This document shows positions 1 through 10,034 of a DNA stretch of 64,000 nucleotides, in pieces. This DNA comes from Ceratopteris richardii (taxonomy: Eukaryota; Streptophyta; Polypodiopsida; Polypodiales; Pteridaceae). The notes beneath the pieces were generated by a model. It searched no databases and was not told the origin of the DNA. It saw nothing but the letters and a program-made list of their open reading frames with translations. The position numbers and the translations under genes are program-made. The stretch covers positions 181,852,085-181,916,084 of the forward strand of contig CM035413.1 of the NCBI GenBank assembly GCA_020310875.1, read 5' to 3'. Each line of letters begins with the position of its first letter. Positions within the stretch are counted from its first letter, which is position 1.

Positions 1-172
1 ACTAAAAAAACAAGAAATTTCTATGAAGAAGAAGATGGAAGAAGATGAAGATGGTGATGATGATGAAGATGAAGAGGAAAAATCAGAAAATGAACAGAAA
101 TGATAGTTTTTTTACATTCCAACGTCGCAAATCTACGATCTTACCATCACAATGCTCGTCCTCGAAGCTCTC

Positions 173-190
173 TCCCCGGCAACGGTGCCA
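173..190 (-). other. Primer-binding site (tRNA-Asp type)
   Basis: On the minus strand this reads TGGCACCGTTGCCGGGGA, one base different from the Gypsy-1 site. The perfect form is the complement of the 3' end of plant tRNA-Asp including CCA. It lies 8 bases inside the LTR end, as expected for first-strand priming. Confidence 0.85.
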
Positions 191-198
191 AAATTTGG

Positions 199-800
199 TG
201 TAGCTCAAGCGTAAGCACCACCTCCTTTAATTTTCAATCCGCGGAGACGTGAGGACCGGTATGAAGACCACGAGCAAGTGAAGGCACAAGTGTGTGAGTG
301 AAAGCACACAAACATGCACACACACACACACGCACAAGGTAAGATCAAAGAGAGCAACAATCGAAAGATTTGATTGCAAAAGAGTTCTCTTACAAAAGCT
401 CTATTCTCTAACAAGATAATCTTAAAAATGAGCTCTCTAGCTCTTTTTATAGTTTTTTGACTAGTTTTGGCCCTGTCCAGACCTAGTGTCTGCCCTACTT
501 AAAAATTAGGTTCCATGGCTTATTTGAGGGCTAAAATGAAGTCTAAAAATTATGAAAATTGGTAGGATGATACTTCTTATACTCCTCAAGCTCAAGGACT
601 CCTCCAATTGAACAAAATGGAGTTACAAAAATAGAAAATGGTATTTACAATGGTTTTTAGTGATGAAAATCACTATTTTTATAGGGATTTCTTCTGAAAA
701 TTTGACATACACTTCTTGGAGCTCCCTACTTGCTCCTTCTTCTTGTTGTCCACCTCTTTGATGTGCTCCTGTGATTTGTCCTTGACCTTCAGCTTGAAGA
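199..800 (-). repeat. Gypsy LTR (minus strand)
   Basis: This LTR of about 600 bp contains the shared (CA)n/(TG)n tract (310-340), a TATA-like run on the minus strand near 445-455, and the common block around 470-560. Its 3' end is CA at 200-199, directly before the primer site. Its 5' end has lost the TGTTG start. Confidence 0.85.
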
Positions 801-1278
801 GAGTGTATCTCAAAAAGATGAACAAAATTACCCTAACAAGTTCTGCTAAACTTGTAGCAGACTTCAAGGTGCTTATACTGAGAAACCAAAACCTGTATAT
901 ATCTTTGGCACAAAAAGATGAAATTGGCTACACAGGTGTTGTGATAGTGCGTTCGGAGGCCGAAATGAGCTCAAATCATGATTTTGACACCATAGAGTGA
1001 AGTTGAAAAACAACTCCTAATCGCTCTGAGTATCCCTTTATGCACACTAATGTTTGTGTGATCTTCAAAAGTACACGAACAACACAAGGAAGAAGAAGAA
1101 GAAGCTTGGAGCACAACACACAATACTGAATGTATTACCAAGAGAATGTACAAAGATAAGTGACCCATTAGCATTATAGGTGTATATGCAAGCTAGGGGA
1201 AAAACCTCCTAAAGAGGGAAAAAAGTGCCCCAGTGGTCCTAGTGTGTTCACAGATGTCCCTACCTAAATATATCGACA
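801..1278 (-). mobile_element. Copia-1 fragment (LTR plus leader), minus strand
   Basis: This is the reverse complement of the Copia-1 LTR and leader seen intact at 30190-30772. The LTR part is about 1056-1278 and starts TGTCGATATA at 1278. The leader part is about 801-1050. The primer-binding site expected between them is deleted. The fragment interrupts the ORF-X remnant at 1279-2357 and is itself cut at about 800 by a gypsy LTR. Confidence 0.8.
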
Positions 1279-2357
1279 CAGTCATGAGAGGATGAGGTGC
1301 TACATCAGCTTGTACCTCTCTCTGAGTAGCTACTATCTCTTGATTTGTGGGTTCTTCTAAGTTTATTGCTTCTTTCCTTGGGTCTTGTTTCACCCTAATA
1401 GTGATCTCCTCTTCTTCAGACTTTGACATTTTTAATCTTTTCTTTAAGGGTTTGGCTCCCACTACCTCCATGACCTTGTTCATTAATTTACACGTAGTTT
1501 ATCTGGTAGTTGCTTCATGGTGATCTCCATTTCCTTTATCTTCTTTCTTATTATTTCTTCAGAGTGAATAGCTTGAGCTGCTATGAATGACTCCAACTCC
1601 ATGTAACTCATCATGGGCTCCAATTCTTTGTCTTACTCTAGAGTGGCATACATAAGTCTTGTTAGCATTTGACCACATCCCAAAAACTTTTTTCTTTTGA
1701 GTGATTTGTTGCTTCGGAGACATGATTATATAACATGAGATGTCTATTTCTTTGTTCCTCCTCTCTTCATGAAGGTTAATGTGACAGCCGCATGTGGCTG
1801 AGTGTATCTAGCCATTTGGATGGAACAAATGTGTTGGTGGAAGAGTCTAACTGCCACGATCACTGCTTCTCATTCAAAATCTATGAACTTCTTTATGTTC
1901 TTGTATAGGTCCATCCCCTTCCTAATATCATTCAGGTTGTAATTTACTCCTTCTTCCAAGTGAAGGGATTTCCTGACAATTTGTTGATTGATGTGAATTC
2001 TCTTGTATACTCCTTCAAAATCTATTATATTACACTTGAGATATTCTTTTTTATCATTCTCATTCCAAGAGTGCTTATCCATTGATTCCATAGCTTCTAT
2101 GCACCTTGGGATGTCTATCATTATCATGGGAAATTCCAAAAAGCCTTTGATTCCCATGTGTTCCCAAGCTTCCATGATGTATTCACTCTTTTTTAACTTC
2201 TATATGTCTCTGGTAACAATAGAGAACTTGAAATTCCTTGATTTTATGAAGTAGATGTAATTGGCTACTTTGGCGAGATGCTAGTTGGCTTTCACTAATG
2301 TCTCTCCTACATCCAGGAACCAATGGCCCCCTAGCTGGAATAATGGTCATCTCCATG
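1279..2357 (-). pseudogene. ORF-X remnant (gypsy 3' accessory frame), minus strand
   Basis: The decayed minus-strand frames are colinear with the N-terminal domain of ORF-X in Gypsy-1 (15864-16757). The match IMEAWEHMGIKGFL lines up with LRSIWEKAGLNAYF, and RIHINQQIVRKSLHLEEG lines up with RFRLSNNLVREALDMRG, in the same order and similar spacing. ESQL...LLHKIKEF near the right end corresponds to ESEL...FFTREFEKL. The left part (1279-1483) is a Lys/Glu-rich linker. Several stops interrupt it. Both ends are cut by copia LTRs (1278 and 2358). The homology is my own by-eye alignment, and the function is unknown. Confidence 0.65.
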
Positions 2358-2588
2358 TGTTGATATATTTAGGTAGTGATGTGTGTGAACACACTAGGAA
2401 TGTCGAGGCACTTTTTTCCCTCTTTCGGAGGTTTTTTCCACCCGACATGTATATATGCCTATTGCCCTAATCGGTCACTTATCTTTGTACATTCTAGTGG
2501 TAATACATTTAGTATTGTGTTTTGTGCTCCAAGCTTCTTCTTCTTCCTTGTATTGTTGGCATGCTTCCGCAAATATCTAGCTCCAACA
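2358..2588 (+). repeat. Copia-1b 5' LTR
   Basis: It begins TGTTGATATATTTAGG and ends CTCCAACA. It matches both Copia-1a LTRs. The downstream TGGTATCAGAGC is complementary to the initiator tRNA-Met 3' end. Confidence 0.9.
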
Positions 2589-2879
2589 ATTGGTATCAGA
2601 GCAGGTCATCGCTTCATCTAGGGCGTCGTCAACACCTCTATAGTCAGAGTCTCATAATCGCACAAAATTTGGTGTGCATACTCAAGGTGATTAGGAGATT
2701 AAAACAATTTTTCTATATGGTGCCAAAATCATAATCTGAACTCGTTTTGGCCTTTGAGTGCACTTTCAAAGTGCTTATGGAGGCTATTTTGTCTTTTTGT
2801 ACCAAAGATATATATAGGTTTGTTCAACTTTTTTGAGATACAGTCAGTTTTGGGCATCAAGGTATTTAAGTCAGTGGCC

Positions 2880-3308
2880 ATGGCCGAAAGCAGTGATGTA
2901 GTTCATATGTTGGCTATTGAGGATAAGTTGGATGGTATGAATTACCCATTATGGTCTTATATGATGCATCATGTATTGGTCACAAAAGGAATCTGGAATA
3001 TTATGCAAGGTGTTGAAAAATGTCCTATTACACCTACAAATACAAGTACTGAAGCTGATGCAGATGGCATTAAAGATGGTGATATTCTACAGATCCCTAT
3101 TTGTGTTACGGTTTATGCTACACCTACTACAGAGAAAATTCATTGGGATGGAAGAGATTCTCATGCACATGCATTGATTACCTTGTCTATCAATTATGCT
3201 ATTATTCCTCACATTCTCTCTTGTAAAACAATTAAGGATGCTTGGGATACACTAACCGCATTATACTGGGCAAGGAATGAGGCTCGTGTTGCTTACCTCC
3301 AAAAATAG
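2880..3308 (+). pseudogene. Copia gag N-terminal fragment
   Basis: The ATG at 2880 gives a protein starting MAESSDVVHML, then KLDGMNYPLWSYMM, a typical copia gag pattern of the N-Y-x-x-W type. It parallels the Copia-1a gag from 30773 almost residue for residue. The frame ends at a stop at 3306-3308, close to where element similarity ends. It has no zinc knuckle, protease or integrase, so it cannot act on its own. Confidence 0.8.
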
Positions 3309-4012
3309 TTTTCTTTTAAGGAACAAGAAAGATGAATTAATGATGGTAAAGGTATAAGTTACAAGGGCTTGGAGCCTACCATGAGAGAACAATAGACATG
3401 GCCCAATAGCCAGAGTTGGAGTAGATTACATGCTACAATCCACAATAGGGGAACACATCATAGTAGAGCTAGGGCCAATATACAACATCAGATACCCTTA
3501 GATATCCACTAGCAAGACAAAAAGTGTTCACACAATCAAGAAAGCCCTGAATAGATTCGGTATTAGCTTTCATAATCACATTGGTATCATCAACAAAGGC
3601 TTGAAGGCAAAGAGGCTTAGAAGACCCAGGAGTGTCAATACCTTCAATAGTGTTTTGAGAGATAACATATTTGATCTGCCATCCAAGGGAGTCACTACCA
3701 ATAGCAAAGAGAAGGGGGCACCCCTGCCTAATAGATCTCCTCAACCTAAAGGGGGAGAAAGGGCTCCATGAATGGATACTTTGGAATGAGCATTGCCAAA
3801 CAAGGTGTTAGCAGCTTTAATGAAAAACTTTCCAGCACCAATGTCATGGAGAGATTGGAGAACAAAGTCCCATTCGATTCTATCATAGGCTTTATCAAAA
3901 CAAATTTTGAGGAAATAAAAGGGTTGATTTGACTCATCAAAAAATTCAACACCTTCCCAGAGAGAGAATGGCATCCGATATGAATGGCATCCGATATGAA
4001 TCATGGGGCTAA
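3309..4012 (-). pseudogene. LINE reverse transcriptase fragment
   Basis: On the minus strand, 4004 to 3741 reads FDKAYDRIEWDFVLQSL and then, after a frameshift near 3742, RRSIRQGCPL...LLFAIGSDSL...AFVDDTNVIM down to about 3469. These are the F-DKAYD-x-EW, RQGCPL and F(A/V)DD blocks of plant L1-type LINE reverse transcriptases, where the DD pair binds catalytic metal. Only about 180 residues remain, without endonuclease or a poly-A tail. The stretch 3309-3468 has no recognisable domain. Confidence 0.8.
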
Positions 4013-4100
4013 GGCCAATGGTATTGTATACAAGTGTTCATTAATACATATATCTTCATTGTTTATTTCTGAGTTCTCTATCATAGTACTTGAACGTTTG
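4013..4100 (+). repeat. Copia-3 5' LTR, left piece
   Basis: It matches the Copia-3 3' LTR at 23934-24013 with few differences. It ends at the GTTTG target duplication (4096-4100) where Gypsy-1 inserted. The first roughly 400 bp of the LTR are missing and replaced by the LINE fragment. Confidence 0.85.
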
Positions 4101-4733
4101 TGTTGAGAGCAGTATGGGCACCCAAGGACTGACTAGACAAGGAAGCCAGCGGAGAGAGTCAGAGCGAGGTGAAGGAGTAAGTAGACAAAGCAGTTGACGC
4201 AAATCTAGCAGATAGGCCCTGCAATTTTTTCCAAATCAACATCTTTATAACAGTGATTCTTATCACTAACAATCATTGTAAATACCATTTCATATTTTTG
4301 TAGCTCCATTTTGTGCAAGCCAAGGAGTCCTTGAGCTTGAGGAGCCTTAGAAGTACCTACATATCAATTTTCGTATTTTTTAGACTCCGTTTAAGCCCTC
4401 AAATTGGCCCTAGAACCTAATTTTTAACTAGGTCGGACACTAGGTCTGGACAAGGCCAAAACCTAGTCAAAAACTATAAAAAGAGCTAGAGAGCTCATTT
4501 TTGAGGTGGCTTGTAATTGAAATGAACTTGTAAGAGCTTTTTGAAAGTAATCTAAGAACTCCATTGCTTCTCACTCTTCATCTTGCCGTGTGTGCGCGTG
4601 TGTGTGTATGTGTGTGCATGCTTGTGTGCTTCTCACTCACGCACTTGTGCCTCCACTTGCTCGTGGTCTTCATACCATCCTCACCTCTTCCCGGATTGAC
4701 ATTAAAGGAGGTGCTACTCATCATTGAGTTACA
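4101..4733 (+). repeat. Gypsy-1 5' LTR
   Basis: It starts TGTTGAGAGC and ends GAGTTACA. It contains a TATA-like box (4475-4483), a (TG)n-rich tract (4588-4622), and in its first 118 bases the sequence that in the 3' LTR encodes the end of ORF-X. Here one of those codons is TGA where the 3' LTR has CGA. Confidence 0.95.
4475..4483 (+). promoter_or_regulatory. LTR TATA box
   Basis: TATAAAAAG lies about 375 bp into the LTR and is repeated at the same place in the 3' LTR (20517-20525) and in the related minus-strand LTRs. This is the likely RNA polymerase II core promoter, with transcript start some 25-35 bp downstream. No experimental start is visible from sequence. Confidence 0.6.
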
Positions 4734-4741
4734 CCAAATTT

Positions 4742-4759
4742 TGGCGCCGTTGCCGGGGA
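4742..4759 (+). other. Gypsy-1 primer-binding site (tRNA-Asp)
   Basis: TGGCGCCGTTGCCGGGGA is the exact complement of the 3' 18 nucleotides of plant tRNA-Asp with CCA. It lies 8 bases downstream of the LTR end. The same primer is known for Athila/Tat-type plant gypsy elements. Confidence 0.92.
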
Positions 4760-6419
4760 ACGAGCTTTGAGGACGAGCGTGTGATGGTAAGACGTAGATT
4801 GGAGACGTTGGTGTTGTAGGTAATTTCTTTACTTTTCCTATTTTTCTCTTTCTTACCTTACCACCATCATCACCATCATCATCATCCCCATCTTCCACCT
4901 CCACTTCCATCATCGCGAAAATTTCAGTTTTTTGACTATATCCTCTTCCTCCTTTCATTTCCTTCATTTCACTTGTGAGAGAGAGCGAGAGAGGGAACTG
5001 TTGTGTGCTATTTTCTACATGCTTTTTGGAGTTTCTTACAGGTTTCAACTTCATCATCCCCTCCAACACGCCGTGCAGGTACGGAAATGTGCAGAACTGT
5101 CTCGCAGTCGCCGACTCCTGTCGATCGCGATTGACAGAAATTTTCATCTTTTGGTAAATCTGAGTGCACCACAGTGGACTAGAGACCCTGCACACCACAT
5201 TTCCACAAAAATTTTTGAAAATCTTGCAAAATTTTAGTCCATCGCGATTGACAGCTCTGTCCATCGCAACCGACTGCCTGTCCATCGCGATTGATAGCCT
5301 GTCCATCGCGACTGACCGACTGCCTGTCCATCGCGACTGACAGCCTGCCTGTCCATCGCGACCGACTGCCGGTCCATCGCGATTGATAGCCTGCCTGTCC
5401 ATCACGATTGATTGCCTGTCCATCGCGATTGACAGCCTGCTCTGTCCATCGTGATTGATGCTCTGTCCATCGCGATTGATGCTCTGTCCATCGCGATTGA
5501 CAGCCCTGTCGATCGCGATTGACAGCCAATTTTAGCCAATTTTTTAGGGTTTTTTAATTGAAGAGTTGGGCTAATTTTGGGCATAAACATTTTACTCTAG
5601 AGCACATAAGGAGGCCTTAGGAAAACAACTTGGGGAAAACCTGTTGCACAGTGATCCTGCTTGAACCCCGTCTTAACCCTAGAACCCTGAACGGTCATAA
5701 CTTTTTCATACGAAATCCATTTTTTGAGCTCTAGGGCTTGTTGGAAAGCTTGTGGCATATACTACACGCCCTCAACTGTTTTTTATAAAGATAATGCGTT
5801 GATTTTTAGCTAGGGTATTTTGAAGTTGACCATACCCAGGGGGATCAAAGTCAAGGGTCTTAAGAATTGTTTTCCTAAAATTCACTATGCAAATTAGTAT
5901 TTGTGCTACAGGAATGAGAATCATTGGTTCTGTCTTTGGAATTTAAATATTAAAGCTAACTTTGGAACTCTACAGATCTATTGAGAGCATCGAAAGGCGT
6001 TCTAAGCAAGTGTAAGTGCAAGCTTGGGAACACACTTCCTGGGCATTCAAGGGCAACCAAGCAGGAAACAAAAGGTTGGAAACTTTCAACCCCCTCTGTC
6101 AATTCCTAGCTTAGGCTAAGAACGACTAGAGGTGGGAGTAAGTCAGGGCGACGATAGGCAATTATCAAGTTGAAGTAGATCTAAATTCTCAAGTTCAAGC
6201 TAAGGACATAATCTTTGTACTATCGAGAACTTTAAAGGAAAAGAACTTAGCGTGGAACGAGCAACTTTAAGTGCGGAACTACACTCAAATATACCTTACG
6301 ACGTGATATCAGACAAGAATTTTAACACGGGAATCAACTAAAAAGAATCAAGTAACTGATACAAAAGGACTCTGCAACGAGGTTGTACTTGGGCAAAATT
6401 GGGCTATTCAGCTAGGCTT
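4760..6419 (+). other. Gypsy-1 leader (5' untranslated region)
   Basis: About 1.66 kb lies between the primer site and the first gag ATG. It includes CAT/CCA triplet runs (4855-4915), GA repeats (4975-4996) and the palindromic minisatellite at 5237-5527. I see no supported coding frame. Long minus-strand frames here come only from the minisatellite repeating without stops. A long structured leader would be the usual place for RNA packaging and dimerisation signals, which is inference. Confidence 0.8.
5237..5527 (+). repeat. Tandem array of near-palindromic 20-bp units in the leader
   Basis: About 13 tandem units follow the consensus CTGTCCATCGCGATTGACAG, each spaced by 0-5 bases, with one isolated unit at 5118-5137. 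Each unit is close to its own reverse complement: CTGTC/GACAG arms around an ATCGCGAT core. Single units vary, for example GATAG arms or CGACTGC ends. The array could form cruciforms in DNA or a row of hairpins in the genomic RNA. It is absent from the part of Gypsy-2a visible here. Confidence 0.9.
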
Positions 6420-9400
6420 ATGAACCTTAGATCAGGGCGACATCTAGTAAGGGATAGACAAAGCCTTAGGTCTTCAGAGGCTAGTGTCAACCACACTGCT
6501 AGGTCGTGGGCCCAGCAGTTGAGCCACCACTCATACTACCCAAGTTCTGAGACTAGTGAATCCGAGATGTCTCAAGGTATGGAGAGACCTACAGGCAGTT
6601 CAGGAGTGCCATACCTGCACAGGGTAGAAGGCCCTTACAAAACACAGTTGGAATACCTTAGGACCAACCGATTAGGTGCCAGCATCTATGAGGACGGCCT
6701 AGGAAGATCTGTGGTACAGATTAAGAATCCTGATCAATCCATTGGATTAGAGCACCCAGCTGTCAAGTTTGAAAATGGAGCATACTAGGACAAAGAAGGA
6801 ACCATATACGTAGTCACCAGTCACCCAGATAGGACGGAAGAATTTGGAAATGTGATCCCTGAAGCAGACTTAGGTGACTTGGAGCAAGGAAACATGGGAG
6901 CAGAACCTAGAACCCCTCGAGGTAAATCGGTTCTCACTAGGATTATCACACCGGAGTGGATTCCCCAGGATAATAAGAGCATAGATTTGCTCCTCAATCG
7001 AGAAACTGACGAAGCCTTTTGGAGGTACAAACCTGATCGGCCAATTGATATAGGAACAATCATGATCTATGAGTTTAAGGATCCTGATAGCCCAGGTAGA
7101 GTGACCTACTTAGATCACGCTTCGGAGAGGATCTTTGTGGTGACAGAAAATGATAGGCATGCTTACACTTGGAAGGGTGAATTCGTTTTCCCCCAACCAA
7201 GATCGAATGTATCCTATGGTCACCCTGGAGCTGGAACATCCCAAGCTCATGGAATGCAAAGAGACAGAAGTAGAGATAGACCAGAAGTAAGCTTTGCCAA
7301 CCTAGTGGGCAGAGAAAGAACGAGGACGGAAACAAATAGAGTAGAACCTGAGATACTTAGAGCTCACAGGAATCAAAGAAATGCGGATGAGTTCCCTCTA
7401 CCATGACCTAGAGAGCACACAAGGACTTTGAGACCGACTCAGCTAGTTAAGTCCATGAAGAACTACTTCGATGGCACTGGAGATCCATACGATCATGTGG
7501 CTGAGTTTAGGCAAGTCCTGAGAGCTGAACAAGTGGAGGATCTATTCACGCAGTACAATGCCTTTGGTCTGACCCTTAGGAACGCTGCCTTGACATGGTT
7601 TCAGCCACTAAATGAGAGGTAGTTCAGGAGCATAGACCAACTCCTAGAGGCTTTCATTATTGAATTCTCTAAGAGTGGCATAAGGCATAATACCTCCTCG
7701 CTGATTCACAGCTTCAAGCAAACCCCTCAAGAAACCGTGAGACTTGCAGGAAGAAGATTTAGGCAATACTTAGAAAGATGCCATGTTTCGGAGCTACCCA
7801 CACCAGCTAAGCAAGTGGCTTTATTCCTGGATGGATTGCTAAGTACTAAATTGAGATCTTATGTGTACTTGAAGGACCCTAGGACCATAGAAGAGTGTGT
7901 GCGCATGTGCATTGACATTGAGGATAACCTAGGGGAGGAGTTAGAGCTTTCCAAGATATACAAAGATTCAGATAGTGCCTCTAACCTCTCTTCCACGCAA
8001 TCCACATCAATTGAGGAACTTGCAGAGAAAGTAGCTCAGAAATTAGGTGTCACTAACAAACAAATCCCAAGGTTTGCCCCTGTGAAAAGGTGCTATACTT
8101 GTGGTGGCGACCACATGGCGAACGTATGTCCCATTATGGCTCAACCCCAAGTTAATCCTAGTAGCCAGTACTGCACTATAGAACGAAGGTACACCAATCA
8201 CACCGTGCAAGATTGCCCCTACAATAAGCAAACCATTAGGCAGACGTACCCATAGCCATACCCTCAACAAGGAAGATACCAGAACCAGTACCCACCTCAG
8301 CAGTATGCTAGGCCTCAACAAACCTACCAACCCTACCAAAACCAACAAAGGCCTCAGCATGTGCTAGCACAACAACCCCCAGCTCCAGCTAATGTGATTC
8401 CGGTAAAGTATGCTGCTGCAGAAGAAAACCTGAATAGAGCTATAGTCCCTGTAACACCAGTGCTTTCAGAAAGTGATCCCAGTGACCATAGCTTCGATTC
8501 TACACATGTTGATAGCCCCCAGGCTTACTACATGCAATCTCCTGAACATGGTGAATCCTACTATAGTGAAGAGCCAAATGAACCTAGTTGGGAAGCAGAT
8601 TACACAAACGTCATGTATGCAAACCCCAACCCTAGACCTCAACCTAGGCAGGTAAGACCCCCTTTCCCTAGAGGACCATGCTACAGATGTCAGGGGGATC
8701 ACCTCATTCGTGATTGTCCCTTGCCTCCACCTACACAACCCCAGTCAGTGACGATTCAGGGTTTTTGCCAAGAGTGTGGAAAGAATCATCTCTTACGAGA
8801 CTGCCCCAAGAATCCTAATAATATGCCAAAAATTACTCCTATTAACGTTATTGGGTTAGTGGTAGATTCCACAGGAAGTGTCACTTCCACTACACCCGTG
8901 CAAGTGATCACTAGAGCTCAAGCATTGCAGCAAAACCCAGGGGTAAACCAGGAGAAGAGCCCAGATGTTAGTGAAACAGAGAGCATGACAAAGAAGAGGA
9001 CTAGAGCGTGGAGAGATAGCCGTGAAAGAATGAAACGGCAATGGGCAAAAAAGATGAGTGAACTCGAGGAAAGCCTCAAAGAAACAAAGGCCAGGATAAC
9101 TGAACTCACATCTCAAACTCCCCCTCACACTACCCCACCTCCACCATTCCCAACTCCATCCGACCCGCCACCTTCTGACCCGCCTCAACTAATTCCACCA
9201 CCCCCTAGAGTAGGATCAGTCCTAGCAGATCCCACTCCCGAAGACCTTAAAGCATATCAGGCCAGAATCCAAGAAGGACCAAACGTAACTGATCATGAAA
9301 AGTGTTACCCAAGAGCAGAACTAGAGTTAGAACGAACCAAAATTTGTGCTAAGATGGTGGAATTGGCTCAGACCATGTTTGAGGCCAGTCGCCTATTTAA

Positions 9401-10034
9401 CATCTCTAGTTCAGCGAAGACACAGTTGCACTTTGATGGACTATTAGAAAGAATAGAGAAGCTGATTGCACAATCAGAAAAGGAATCCGCCTCTCAACAC
9501 AAGGACAAGGCAAGTGAAAGATTAAGCATTCCTGCTCAGGAAGCCTATGTGCCTAACTCTACGGAGCTAGACACATCATCTTCTATGAATCGGTTCACAC
9601 CAAAATTCCTACGCGAGATTCAAGAAGACAAATGGGCTAAAGAGAGTGAAGTCTCTCCTCCTATTGAACTTGTGGATGATGCACGCGACCAATTCCCACA
9701 AGACATCCCATCCATTTATGAGGAGCAGGAGAGCACCCACTCTCAGGACAGACTAGACTTTGAGTCTAACTCTCTACAAGAATTACCCCACTTCACAGGC
9801 CCATGGGAAGCTAAGTCTACTTGTATGAGAGCACACACGGTCATGGTACGAAATGAGGACTCAGTCTTACCTAGGAACACAGAGGTAGTGAAAAACACTA
9901 AAGTGCAGTGCAATCTCAAGTTAGAAGAGCTACTCAAGGTTAGACCTGAACGTCGCCAAACAAGTACCAGAGATAGCAAAACCTCGTTCCCAGGTAGGAT
10001 CCCAAAGGACAGTGCCAGAAATACCCTTGGATAA
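6420..10034 (+). pseudogene. Gypsy-1 gag, broken by four internal stops
   Basis: The structural protein of the virus-like particle. The best start is the ATG at 6420 (MNLRSG), since the open frame upstream has no ATG. One frame runs to a TAA at 10032-10034 with internal stops at 6786-6788, 7404-7406, 7620-7622 and 8253-8255. The region at about 7428-7930 is the retrotransposon gag domain (YFDGTGDPYDHVAEF, then LTWFQPL). CCHC zinc knuckles are at 8091-8129, 8679-8717 and 8766-8804, with a degenerate fourth near 8178. After 8900 come a Pro-rich stretch (9115-9215) and a Ser/Glu-rich tail. The N-terminal 330 codons are unfamiliar. At about 1,200 codons it is long for gypsy gag. Confidence 0.88.

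Larger units (their letters stand above)
1..800 (-). mobile_element. Gypsy element, 5' end only (runs off left edge)
   Basis: Read on the minus strand, this is a 5' LTR (199-800), a primer-binding site (173-190) and the start of a leader rich in CAT/CTT triplets (1-172). The LTR matches the Gypsy-2a LTR at 57315-57938 along its length, and the leader resembles the one after the Gypsy-1 primer site (4855-4910). The coding body would lie left of position 1. The first few bases of the LTR appear lost at about 798-800, where the sequence passes directly into a minus-strand copia leader. I infer that this gypsy inserted into that copia element. Confidence 0.85.
2358..3308 (+). mobile_element. Copia-1b, truncated after gag N-terminus
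   Basis: Its order is a 231-bp 5' LTR (2358-2588, TGTTGATAT...CCAACA), a primer site TGGTATCAGAGC (2591-2602), a leader, then the start of gag. It is the same family as Copia-1a (30190-35581). The match to Copia-1a gag stops at about 3308, where unrelated sequence and then a LINE fragment begin, so the rest of the element and its 3' LTR are missing. Confidence 0.88.

Noticed and set aside
4564..4770. Short Cys/Val-rich frames in gypsy LTRs, also at 205-414, 20606-20950, 26241-26516 and 57317-57519
   Set aside because: They are translations of the (TG)n tract in the LTR and have no protein support.
5237..5527. Possible CRISPR-like array
   Set aside because: Units are directly adjacent with 0-5 bases between them, there are no unique spacers and no cas genes, and the context is a plant retrotransposon leader.
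4578..5590. Long minus-strand open frames with repeated Asp-Arg/Trp-Thr words across the leader
   Set aside because: They come from the 20-bp minisatellite, whose units happen to lack stops in several frames. There is no domain, and the frames run into the LTR.
8043..9188. Minus-strand frames opposite gag, including 8466-8738 and 8856-9188
   Set aside because: They are shadows of the plus-strand gag, which has zinc knuckles and a gag domain.
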